NCBI GenBank assembly: GCA_018398805.1
Contig: JAGFBZ010000938.1
Span: 617,501-681,500, forward strand
Source: Hirundichthys speculiger
Taxonomy: Eukaryota > Chordata > Actinopteri > Beloniformes > Exocoetidae
Direction: 5' to 3'
DNA: 64,000 nt
Below, one piece after another: positions 46,790-56,987 of this stretch. Both the position numbers and the translations under genes were made by a program. The notes beneath the pieces are model-generated. The model was not told where the DNA came from. It made no database searches and saw only the letters and a list, made by a program, of their open reading frames with translations. Position 1 is the first letter of the stretch. Every line of letters begins with the position of its first letter.

Positions 46790-47180
46790 ATGCCAAAGCC
46801 TGCCCCAGCGGAGAGTTCATGTGTGCCAACCGCAAATGCTTGGCCACCGTCTATGTGTGCGACGGCGATGACGACTGCGGCGACGCCAGCGATGAGCTCA
46901 AGTGCACCTCGCCGCTGCCCTGCGGGCCCAATCACCTGCCGCTGCAACACCTCGGAGTGCGTGCCGCTCATGTGGAGCTGCGACGGAGACCCCGACTGTT
47001 CCGACAGCTCGGACGAAGGGCCGGAGCGCTGCGGCGGCGACGGCGCCCCGTACCCGTCCAACCACAGGGCCAACTGCACTGCTGCAGAGTTTCGCTGTGC
47101 CAACGGGGAGTGCGTCCGGCTGACCTGGAAGTGTGACGGAGATCCAGACTGCAAGGACAAGTCGGACGAGTCTGAGTGTC
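46790..47180 (+). CDS. lrp8: lrp8 exon encoding LA4-6, with a frameshift
   Basis: Acceptor AG at 46788-46789 and donor GTGAGT at 47181 are good. Entered in phase 1 it reads [20 protein letters not shown] and [18 protein letters not shown] (LA4), then LPCGPNH. There the frame is lost: LA5 ([32 protein letters not shown]) and LA6 ([36 protein letters not shown]) lie in another frame, which leaves in phase 1. The exon is 391 nt; a phase 1-1 exon needs a multiple of 3, and 396 would fit. A 5-nt loss near 46930, where family members have E-F, explains both. If included as is, a TGA at 47134-47136 stops translation. In ApoER2 the LA4-6 exon is known to be skipped in many isoforms, and skipping here keeps the frame. 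It may be a real allele or an assembly error. Confidence 0.9.
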
Positions 47181-47699
47181 GTGAGTGTCTCTCTCTCTTC
47201 TCTCCATCTCTATGTTCATGTCAGCTTATACTTTTGTTTCTCTGTTATTCTAGACTGTCTACTCAGTTCACGTAGGCACAAGGCAAGAAATTGGCTTTTT
47301 GTTTATGTAACTAAGTTCAGTTGAATATGTCCTCATAACGGGGAAATTTGAATAGGCAGCCATGTGGGAAGACAATATTACGACTTATTAAGTCTCATTA
47401 GGTCGTTAGGTTTTCATACAGAAATGATTTTTGATGCTGTTGATGTTCTTGGAAAATATGGAAGCGAATCACAGCTGGAATCATTAAATCAAATTAAAGA
47501 AAGCTTTTTTAAAATGGTAAAATGGATAGTGTTCAAAACACCCATTTCATTGTTGTCATTAAGTTTAACAGTTATTTCCAAAAGTGCACTTCATCATAAT
47601 ATCTAAGAGTTACAGTATATCCAGTAATGGTGATAAAAACACGTAAAACCTCTTGGAATTTACTCCAAAAATGAAGCGAACACACAGACTTTAACACTT
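47181..47699. other. Intron start after LA4-6
   Basis: Nothing recognised beyond the donor; the open frame at 47364-47606 has no domain. Confidence 0.5.
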
Positions 47700-48300
47700 T
47701 CCACTCCTGGAGTGTAAGTTATGAAAAGAGTCTGGAGATGTGGTTTAGAGGTTCTTTGAAAAAGGAAATCAAACATGAAGTCTCACCTTCAGGACCGAAG
47801 ACCTTGATGAGATTCAGGTCTGTTAGAGCAGAGGAACATCTAGAACGTGCAGGATGGTGGTCCTGTCCTGCAGGACGACACCAGGATGTCTGTCCTCCAG
47901 GTCAAAGTAACCCCACCACAGAACAGCTTCTGACTAAGAAAATGTGCATTTTATCGAAGTCCAGACGTCCAACAAATGTGTCTGAGCTGAAGCAGCTCTG
48001 TGAAGAGGAAGATTCTCCCTGGACGTTGTGCAGGTGTGATCCAGAAACTGAAAGTGCTGCTTGAAGTCAGGGTCACAGCTGCTCCACGAAAGCCTCCACC
48101 AGCTATTATCTCCTAAAGGTTTACTTCTTCCTCCAGTTGTGTGAATATTTAATTCAGTAAAAACAAAATAAATTATAAATGTTTTTGTCAGCTTAAGCAC
48201 ATTGCTTTTTTCTGCTATTGTGACTAAGATGAAGATCAGGTGAACATTTAAATGCATAAACACCAGTATAGTCCAAGACGTTCACCTACACTTTCTTTCC
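47700..48300. mobile_element. Degenerate Tc1-like element remnant
   Basis: The stretch 48130-48290 (GTGTGAATATTTAATTCAGT, GCTATTGTGACTAAGATGAA, GATCAGGTGAACATTT, GTTCACCTACACTTTC) resembles the terminal part of a widespread fish Tc1-like family. The part before it (47740-48110) has a repeat-like look and a 108-codon frame but no intact transposase motif. Borders are approximate. Confidence 0.4.
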
Positions 48301-49925
48301 TCTGTGTATTTACTGTGTGCAAAAAGTAAAGTTCAAGAGTACTATGGCTGTAGAAATGGCAAGCATGGTAGTACGAAAATGAAACATCTTAGGTTTTGAG
48401 TTGTACTGCAGAAAAAAAAAATCCCCCACAAACATTTCTTTTCTCCTCTGAGGTGGTTCTTCATCATTTAGCACATTTCCACTCTGCTGGGAGTTAAGGT
48501 TAATTTTCTTTTTTTAAAATAATGTGTTTTTCTGTTGATAAATACGCTGTGTGAGGATTGGAGTTTGTGATAGGACAGGGTTTTCCTGTTAGCCGGTGGT
48601 GGACGTCCAGGCCCTGAAGGCCTCGTGTCACTGAGCCAGATTGTTCCTCTGCTCATTACTGAGATGTGAGGTTCACACATCAAACACCCGTCACGCTGTG
48701 GAGGCTGCCATATACGCAGCATTTAGAGGAGATTGATGTTTTCTTAGCACCTGGCATCATTGCAGCTAAGAGTAAACCATTTATGCAAGACTCTCACTCC
48801 TTTGAGCACATTCACACACTTCCAGCGTTTGAGCAATCTGTCGTCATAAAATAGAAGTTTCCAACCAGCTGGAACTAAACGTACCTGGGAATATTACAGC
48901 CGCGTTGATGGGAAAATAGATTTGAATATATGAGAATAAAGAAACTAAATCATGAAGACAAGGTTGTAATTTGACAATATAAAACCTTGTAACGCAAGAC
49001 AGATGTTTTAACACATATAATCTGTTTATGATCATGATGTAATGTCTTGTTTTTGTTTATTCTCATAATGAACTTAAAATTATGGTTTCATTTTCATATC
49101 ATAACTTCCTTTTCTCCTCGTAAAAATGGTGATTTATTAATGTTTACCTTACGTCTTTATTCTTAAAGTCATCATTTTTTTCCCCTTAAGATGGTCCTAA
49201 AATTCCACTGTGCAAATATAATCAGCGTGTTTCATCTAGATAGGATTCTCACATATACGCTAGATCGACAGATGTCCAGACTCATAACAGAAACACACTG
49301 AAACACGTCATAGACGAGTCTCCTCATGTGTTGCTCTGTTATGAACTTGTTATGAACTTGTTATGAACTTGTTTTGAACTTTCCATGTGTGTCCAGGCTG
49401 CAGCAGCACAGCCTCCGTTACGTCCTGTTCATCCTCTGATAACACTAAATCACATCCCCAGAGTCGCATATATTGGTTTTTAGTGGGGTTTAGAGAGGAG
49501 TTATATAAGAATCCTGGGCGCTGGTGATGAAAAGCTTGTCTGCGGTTGGGATATTAATGAATTTCTCTTTGGGTTACTATATTGAAGAACATTCATCACC
49601 CACCCTCAGGTTGGAGCCGTCTGTCTTTGGCAGCAACTAATGTAGAAAGTGGATGAACACAGCTAAAGAATATATTGCTCAGTATTCCTGACTCCCTGCA
49701 TGCCTTTAGTTAGATTATTTTCAAAGTAGTTTCTTGACACTTTCTGCTTTTGAACAGCGAAACAAGAAATATGTTTTTTTTTTTTAAAACGATGGCTTAA
49801 AATCTATCTTACCAGTCAGCCATCTTGAGTCAGATTTGACTGCAATGATTTCATGCTTGCTTTGTAGCGATTAAAGGGGATTTACAATTCTTATTTCTTT
49901 TCTGTTTTATGCGTTTCTCTTAAAG
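48301..49925. other. Intron rest before LA7
   Basis: A short triplication of TTATGAACTTG lies near 49340-49372. Otherwise nothing was recognised. Confidence 0.5.
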
Positions 49926-50048
49926 CTCTGCTCACATGTCGTCCCGATGAGTTCCAGTGTGGCGACGGTTCGTGTATCCACGGCACCAAGCAGTGTAACA
50001 AAATCCATGACTGTCCCGACCACAGCGACGAGTCCGGCTGCGTCAATG
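49926..50048 (+). CDS. lrp8: lrp8 exon encoding LA7
   Basis: A 123-nt exon, phase 1 to phase 1, between AG (49924-49925) and GTGGGT at 50049. It encodes [20 protein letters not shown] and [16 protein letters not shown], one class A repeat with six cysteines. The calcium motif is CNKIHDC-x-DHSDES, with N in place of the usual D after the fourth cysteine, which is also seen at this repeat in human VLDLR and ApoER2 (CNG/CNQ). The linker starts LL and ends VN. The match to ApoER2 ([14 protein letters not shown]) is close. It joins the LA4-6 exon or, if that exon is skipped, the LA3 exon in frame. Confidence 0.93.
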
Positions 50049-52188
50049 GTGGGTTCTTCATTCCTCCTCTCTTTCTCTTCTTACATCACACATTTGCTTA
50101 ACTCTCTGCCTTTAGCAATCAAGGGTACGAAAACAATATGTTTGTAAAAGCTGGGTCTATCTGTGTTTGTGGTAGAAATTAAAGGGAACTTAACTGTAGG
50201 TTAAAAGTGCTATTTTTGTGTGAACGTCTCCTCTGATTGTGATGTTTTTTTTTCCTATGAAGTGTACAGGAACGGAAAGTAGTACATCTTAGATTTCCAA
50301 TATATTTTTCAATTTCTGCACTGCTCAAAATCAGCAGGTTGGCACATTTTAGATGCCTTTCGAGAGTCTGATCTCCTTATCAGCAACACTGGGGGGCGTG
50401 TACACCCGTCCTGAGTGATCAGGTGCAGGTGTAAATACAGCCGTGACGTAATGAGACCTGATCACTCAAACCACACACGTAGGTGGTCTGGGACACACAT
50501 GGACACATTCTTTGTCCTGCGCCACGCTGCAGGATGATGGACGTCTTCTGCCAAGGTGGAAGGACGTATAGTCCTTCACGCAACAATGACATGAAATTAA
50601 AGTACAAGACAAGAAGCAGGAGACACAACAACAGACCACCACAACCTCACGGACTCATCTGTGTTGTTTTCACTTGGCTCCTTTTCTTCTTTTTCTTTTC
50701 ATTTCTGATATATATATGATATATATACCCATTCCTATATGATATATACCCATTCCTATTTCGATCTGCCTGAGGTCTTTTGTCAGCAGTGTTTTTGGAG
50801 GTTTTCTCAATTGCCATTATTGTTGTATATTTACGGTTCAACCATGAAATAAAGCTGGAAGAATAAAATTCAGAAGTACAGGAAGGCTGTTGTTCTTTTT
50901 CCTGATGACTAGATGCACTTTAGCGCCACATGAAATGTTGAAAACCACCATCCTGTGGCATTTTCCCCCAACAAACTCAAATGGGAATATTTCCAAGCTT
51001 TCTAGCTGCAGCTCTGTGCATCTACTTCTTTTTTTTCCACCGTCCATGGCCACTTCACACTTGACACCACGTCAAATGAATTTTCCAAACCTCTTATAAA
51101 AATAATTAAAAACAATGCTGTAATGAGTTTTGTTTCATATCAAAAGTAATATCACTGAATGACTAACACAACTCATTAGTGGAAAAATAATATTTCTACA
51201 GTAATGAATTCCTGCTAACACGTGTCACAGTCATATTACTGACACATTTCTTAACTTCTCTTATTTGGATCGTGTATGTCCCATATTCATGAACAGAAAA
51301 CATTTTAATTTCTGGGTCACTTGGTAACACCTGTGGTCATCATCAGGAAGTAGAGTTTATTTTATAGGAATCGCTCTTAAAGCAGCCACTTCCACCAGGA
51401 AGTAAGGCAGAGGAGTGAACGGTACAGATTAGCCACAGTCTGATTTATACGGTGAGCTGTGAAAGTTCAGTTCAGAAGGAAAGACCTCGTAGAGGAAGTG
51501 GAGATATTCAGGCTCTTTATGTAAGCAGCCATGTTGGCTGCTCCTCTTCCTTCTTCTTACATCGCTCTCTTCGGTGTCTAAAACTCGAACATGGTCAACA
51601 AATGCAGGAAGCGTCTGCTGTCTGGGTTTGATTTATGACTGGGGCTTGGAGTAACCATGGCACCAGCTGATTTAAAATTAAAACAGGCCTGACGGAGGAC
51701 AAACAGGCGTGTGAGGCTAATAGATCCTGACTACATGCTGCAACGCTTACTTTGCATCATTCATACTTAAAATCTAAATCTAAAACCATTAAGAGCAGCT
51801 TCAACTGTAGAGAGAGGTAATTACAGAACATGATTATATAGAGTGGCTTAATCTCCTCATAGTATGGAAAATACAATAATGAAATGTAGGAAGAAGAATT
51901 GTTTCACACTTTTACCCTTTTGACTGTGCTGCATAATTTACCAGCACGGAGCTAAAAATCATTTTTTACAGGAAAATAAGCTCCAGTAAGGTAGAATTGA
52001 AATTCAGTTTTTGTGACTTTAGACTTTTCATGTGGGGTAAGAAGTGCTATCTGAGCGGAAAAGTATTACTTCACTACCACATGTTTCATGTTGGCCAGTA
52101 TTTTTGCAAACGATTGGAAACATTTGCGCTGCATTTTCCTCAGGTTTAGAGCGAAGATGCTGATCTGTGGCCTGCGTTTCTGTTACAG
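50049..52188. other. Intron between LA7 and LA8
   Basis: Apart from the inverted repeat at 50412-50468, only short ATATATGAT repeats near 50710-50745 stand out. The acceptor region ends TTTCTGTTACAG at 52188. Confidence 0.6.
50412..50468. repeat. 13-bp perfect inverted repeat
   Basis: TGAGTGATCAGGT at 50412-50424 and its exact complement ACCTGATCACTCA at 50456-50468, with a 31-nt loop that contains TGACGTAA. Confidence 0.85.
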
Positions 52189-52311
52189 CTACCAAATGTG
52201 AAGGACCCCTGAAGTTTCAGTGTAAGAACGGAGAGTGTATCGACAGCATCAAAGTCTGCGACTCTGTCAAGGACTGCAAGGACCGGTCAGATGAGCCCAA
52301 GAAAGAGTGTG
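52189..52311 (+). CDS. lrp8: lrp8 exon encoding LA8
   Basis: A 123-nt exon, phase 1 to phase 1, between AG (52187-52188) and GTGAGA at 52312. It encodes [20 protein letters not shown] and [20 protein letters not shown]. The layout equals the eighth class A repeat of VLDLR ([20 protein letters not shown]). Human ApoER2 as usually described lacks this repeat, while other vertebrates keep it. Calcium-site residues are CDSVKDC-x-DRSDEP; the usual glycine after the aspartate is serine. Its short linker leads directly to EGF-A. Confidence 0.92.
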
Positions 52312-55300
52312 GTGAGATGGACTTTTCTGTAAACAAATAAACTACTGGGATACTTCTGTCAAACTCTTCTACGCTTAAATCAGCATTAAAGACACGGGGA
52401 CCCTCTCAGTAGACCACATGGATGAAAACTCACTGAAATATGGTTCTACTGTTTATCTGAGGTGTGAAGGCGCTTTTTCACTGTAACATGGATCACTCCA
52501 GCTGTTGAGAACAAGCACTTTTTTTACTGTTGCTGCCAGCAGTCTCTTTCTGCTGATTGTCTCTTATCCATAAAGGGAGACGCTGAAGTCCAGAATATGT
52601 TGCCACAGCAGCGTTTAACATTCAACACATCCTACGTTCTGGGCGTTCCTACTTTGTCTTTGTCAGTGCTGCCAAACGTGTTTTTTTTTTCATGACTTCA
52701 TGCAGATTTCAGTCATGATTTCATCCACATGATGGAAAGAGCTGCATTTTCACTCTTCATGGTACCAGAATAATTCTTACTAAAAAATCAAGCACACTGT
52801 GGTTTGAAAAAGACACTTAGGATGAATGGGAAGCAAATGAAAATATCAGTATATCTCCTATTTAGGTGTTATTACGCCATTGTGGTTACTGTAATGAACA
52901 TAGATTTTTTTCCTACTTCAGAACAATGATATTTTTCATATCATGAGCAGACACCATCTTCACCATCATCTCAGCGCTATTCTGTGTGTGTGCGTATATG
53001 TCCTTTAGCCTTCTTCTGTATGTTTAACACAATTCAGCCTCCTCTATAAATGAGAAACTCTAGAAAACAGAGGTGGACATCCTACAATCACCACGATTGC
53101 TGATTCTCTTATGAACAAAGCAAAGACTGAAGGGTTGGTCAGCAGCCTGGAGCTCCACAGGAGACTGTAGATGAAACTCTAAGGATGTTTCCAAAAAGGG
53201 ACAGAGCAGACTGTACTAATCAAATGTAATAACAAAGCAAAACCCCTGAAATGAGAGGTGAACCAAAGTTAGCAAGTCATAAAGCATAAAAGACAACACT
53301 AAAAGCAACAAAGCCTCTAACTAAACTGAACAAGTGCTGCACAGAACTGAAACACCGGAGTACACATTAACAATGAACGAGTGCTGCACAGAAACACAAG
53401 TGCACAATACATATAATGAAATATCAAAGAGGTACAAGCTCCCAAATATGAGCGTATGATTCAAAACAGCTGTTTCAATAATGCAGAAGAAGCTTGGCAA
53501 GCTGAGAGTGCTCCTCTGCTCAGATGAAAGGCTGGGTGGTTTGGATAGTCCTTGAGTTCTGGTTTATCAGAAGGTGGTTGGATGGATAGAAGGAAGCCAC
53601 ACCTGTGACATCATCAGGTCCCAGCCAGTCAGGGACGGGGAACCAGACAGCAGCACCGACCTGCCAGACTGGGCCAAATTTAAGACAAAACTGCCAACAC
53701 ACCATAAAGGGAAGGCAGCAGTGACCAGATGTTTGTTCATAACCGCAACATTCGACAATGAGTCTTTAAAGAGACTTTATAATACTGACTGTAGTTTCCC
53801 TTTTTGGATTTATAAAATCTGAATTGAAATTTATCGGAGTCATCTGAACGCTTTGTAAAACTAAAAGATACTCTGCAGCAACAGATAATGGTGAGGAAAA
53901 CTATCACACAGGAGCGTGATTAAGATTAAGACTGCCGTTGTAAGTTGTCATGAAGCTGACATGTTCAGCTGCCGTCAGGTTACTGAAAGGCTCTTCAACG
54001 TCTTCATGCATCTTCATCTCTTAATCTATTTATAAACCAAGAGCAAGGAATGAACATTTGAGCTGAAACACAAAAGCCTCAGAGATGAAGACATAAATGA
54101 GACTTTCTGACTTGAGAGTAGGAAGCAGACGTAGAGTGTCATAAAAAGACATTTCCCCCACAGAGCCTTAAATCTGAGCGGTAAAAGTGACAGTCAGCAG
54201 AGTCGACCGACCTCGGTTCAGAAAGGAAATTACAGGAGCAAGGCTGTTTCTCTCTCTGCCTCCTCTTCGTCCATCTCTTCCTCCTTTTTCTTCTTGAGCT
54301 TAAGTCTTCTTCTCAGGTTCATTAAAAGCTCTCCAAACGCATAGTTCGTCTCTCCGTTTGCTCATCTGTTTACCCCCCCGTTGTTGCCCAGAGTGACTAC
54401 ATTTACTACATCAGCCTTCCATCAGAGATAATAAAGACAACGCGTTCCCCTCAACACTCACATGGATGTTTTCCCTTCTCGTTAAAAATAATGACGTATT
54501 ACAGCATTGACCCATCACACACATTTCATTTGTTATTGTTGCACCATCACTTTCAGGGCAGAGAGGAATGGTTGGAAATAGGTCATAAATATAAAGGGAT
54601 GCCATGGTGACAGGAAGACAAGAGGAGGAGGTGGAGCAGAGTTACCCATCCAGACCTTTACAGACGGAGGGAATGAGTGACACCTCAAATAAGTGACATC
54701 TTTGTCTTCCCTTTTATTGGGCAATCCGTTTGAACCGGTTGGAGGAGAAAAGTGGGAGGGGCAGATGGCTGTCACTCATCCAGCTGAATTGTAGATGGGA
54801 GTATAATCGTATAATAACACTGATTTAAATGCTAGTTGGGTTTTTCTGGGATCCTCCAGGTACACTGGCTTCCTCCCACAGTCCAGAAACGAGCATATTA
54901 GACCACCAGACAACAAGGACTACCAAGCCTTTACATTGATGGACAATACATAACATGGTTTTATGTTCTCTCACCTATAAACACTTGTAATTTTAGATGT
55001 GACGTTCCATAAACATTATGTCCAGATGGTGATTTTTTTTTTTTTTTTTTAATATCATACACAGAGCTACTCTAGTTCACACTAACATCTACAAAGTAAA
55101 AATGAAACAAATTTATGAAGGTAGTAAACACAGAACAGTGAAGGTGGTGGATGTTTTTTCTGTTCTGTTGAAGTATTCACACCCGTGTTGCTTTATCTCG
55201 ACAGTTCACTGTTCAGCTGACAAACTACACACATATTCAAGCTCAGCTTTCAATGGCTGATGATATAAAGCTCACTGTTTACCGACAAATGTGGAACAAT

Positions 55301-56297
55301 AAATTGGGTAGTATACTGTGGAGAATTAAGCCCTGGATGGGCGTATGGGATTGTGGGCTCTCTTGCAGTTGAATCCATTTTTTTCCCTTTATCATCCCTT
55401 CACAGTTGCCCATCGTTTATTGTGCAAACATGCTTTAAGGTGTGCAAAAATGTCTTGAAATGAAATATCCTTTATTTGTTTTGGAGCTTTTTTTCCAGAT
55501 CAAGACAGAGCAGAGAAGTGCATTAAAGACTAAAACAAAATAATTTAAATTCATTTAGAAAATCCATTAATATAAGAGTGAAATGGTGTAAAACTTTGAC
55601 TGCATTCATCAGATTAAGATACTTGCAAGTCTAACTCTACAATGTCTGCTGTGACTTCTGAACATCTCTTGCCTCTGTAAAGCCACGTTGTGCAAAAAGG
55701 AAAATCTAAAAGATTTTCTTTGTGTCAGGCTTCTCCCTACTGTCCACTTTAAGAGCCCGTTTTTAGGATCATTTATATGTGATTCCAGCAGAGTATGTGC
55801 TTAATCTGTCTGTCTCCCACCATTGCTGTGATGGATCTTCTTTCTTACAATCTCATTTAACATTTTAGCATCAGTCTCCCCTTTGCAAATGTTTCACGTC
55901 CCCACAGATGGGTCTCATTACAATAGGACATGTTAAAATAGAGCCTGAGGTCTGGAGAGGGCCCCTGGATCAGCTCAGACCAGTGGGCCCCTGGATCAGC
56001 TCAGACCAGTGGGCCCCTGGATCAGCTCAGACCAGGTCCTCCTCAGGTGCATTGTTCTCAATGATTATTACGGGAACAAAAACAGAATCTGATATGTGTT
56101 ACTTCATATTTGTGTGAAAAAATAAAAGAAATGAAACCTAAACTGCTAGAAGAACAGTGAAGCATATCCTATAGCATTTGAGTATAGGAAAAACCCTTGT
56201 CAGACCAGGATTTTCATCATTCACGCTGACCTGAATGTCCCTGCCTCTTCTAATATCGTCTGTATTTCATCACTGTCTTCTTGTGTTTGTCTCGCAG
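52312..56297. other. Intron between LA8 and EGF-A
   Basis: No gene is recognised in 4 kb. Contents are a T-run near 55030-55050, the 26-bp triplication at 55959, and the pyrimidine-rich acceptor TTGTGTTTGTCTCGCAG ending at 56297. The frame 53574-53822 has no known domain. Confidence 0.6.
55959..56036 (+). repeat. 26-bp tandem triplication
   Basis: Three near-identical copies of GGGCCCCTGGATCAGCTCAG followed by ACCAGT; the last copy ends ACCAGG. Confidence 0.93.
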
Positions 56298-56417
56298 GCC
56301 TGAATGAGTGCATGATCAATAACGGCGGCTGCTCTCATATCTGCATGGACCGACCAATTGGCTTTGAGTGCCAGTGTCCCACGGGCTATCAGCTGCTGGA
56401 CAAGAAAACCTGTGGAG
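56298..56417 (+). CDS. lrp8: lrp8 exon encoding EGF-A
   Basis: A 120-nt exon, phase 1 to phase 1, between AG (56296-56297) and GTACAT at 56418. It encodes [20 protein letters not shown] and [20 protein letters not shown], one EGF module with six cysteines. The opening LNEC-x3-NNGGCSH-IC is the EGF-A signature of the LDL-receptor family; ApoER2 has [15 protein letters not shown]. In this family EGF-A follows the ligand-binding repeats and packs against the propeller at low pH during ligand release. The exon after it is only 444 nt away, the shortest intron in the window. Confidence 0.95.
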
Positions 56418-56861
56418 GTACATGAGCATCTATTTCACAGGCGTAGATGTGTCGAGTAGCAGGCTGGCTGCAGACCGAGCTCAAATAAATATATATGCAT
56501 GTTTTATTTTGGTCGGTGCACATTTGTCTCTTTCTGCTCTGCCTGATGAAGTCACACTCTTCTCACATGCACACTTTCATATAGCACGTCTTTCACACCC
56601 TTTCCTGACATTTTAACGCTAACACTTTGCATGGCACCCAAGAAGAAAGCTGGTTAAAATTAAGGAGGTCAAGAGAAGTTGACAAGGACACGATGTCCCA
56701 CTTTTATCTTCTTCCTCTCATCTGCCAAAATGATTGAGTTCCAACGTTAAGATTCATAAATAAGCATTTGTACCTACCCAGTATGGGTGAAATTTTCAGA
56801 AAAGCATTAGTATGGTGAGTATTAATTAATTAATAATCTCTCTCCCCTCGTGCTCATGCAG
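56418..56861. other. Short intron between EGF-A and EGF-B
   Basis: A 444-nt intron with donor GTACAT and an acceptor region CTCTCCCCTCGTGCTCATGCAG. The frame open through the donor (56368-56616) is read-through from the exon and not separate. Confidence 0.8.
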
Positions 56862-56987
56862 ACATCGACGAGTGTGAGAACCCTAATGCTTGCAGCCAGA
56901 TCTGCATCAACTACAAGGGCGATTTTAAATGTGAATGTTATGAGGGATACGAGATGGATCCTGTCATGAAGACCTGCAAGGCAGAAG
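56862..56987 (+). CDS. lrp8: lrp8 exon encoding EGF-B
   Basis: A 126-nt exon, phase 1 to phase 1, between AG (56860-56861) and GTGAGT at 56988. It encodes [20 protein letters not shown], then [24 protein letters not shown] and the asparagine in [12 protein letters not shown] mark a calcium-binding EGF module; [12 protein letters not shown] also fits the consensus for hydroxylation of Asn. The residues NYKG-x-FKCECY-x-GYEMD are diagnostic of ApoER2 over VLDLR (which has NLKGGYKCECSRGYQMD). A 5.5-kb intron follows. Confidence 0.96.

Noticed and set aside
46714..47136. A separate 140-codon gene over the LA4-6 exon
   Set aside because: Its start lies in the T-rich acceptor tract of the intron, and its second half is frameshifted LA5-6.
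46790..47275. 161-codon ORF starting at the exon's first ATG
   Set aside because: Its first part is out of frame with LA4; only LA5-6 is meaningful, and it runs past the donor into the intron.
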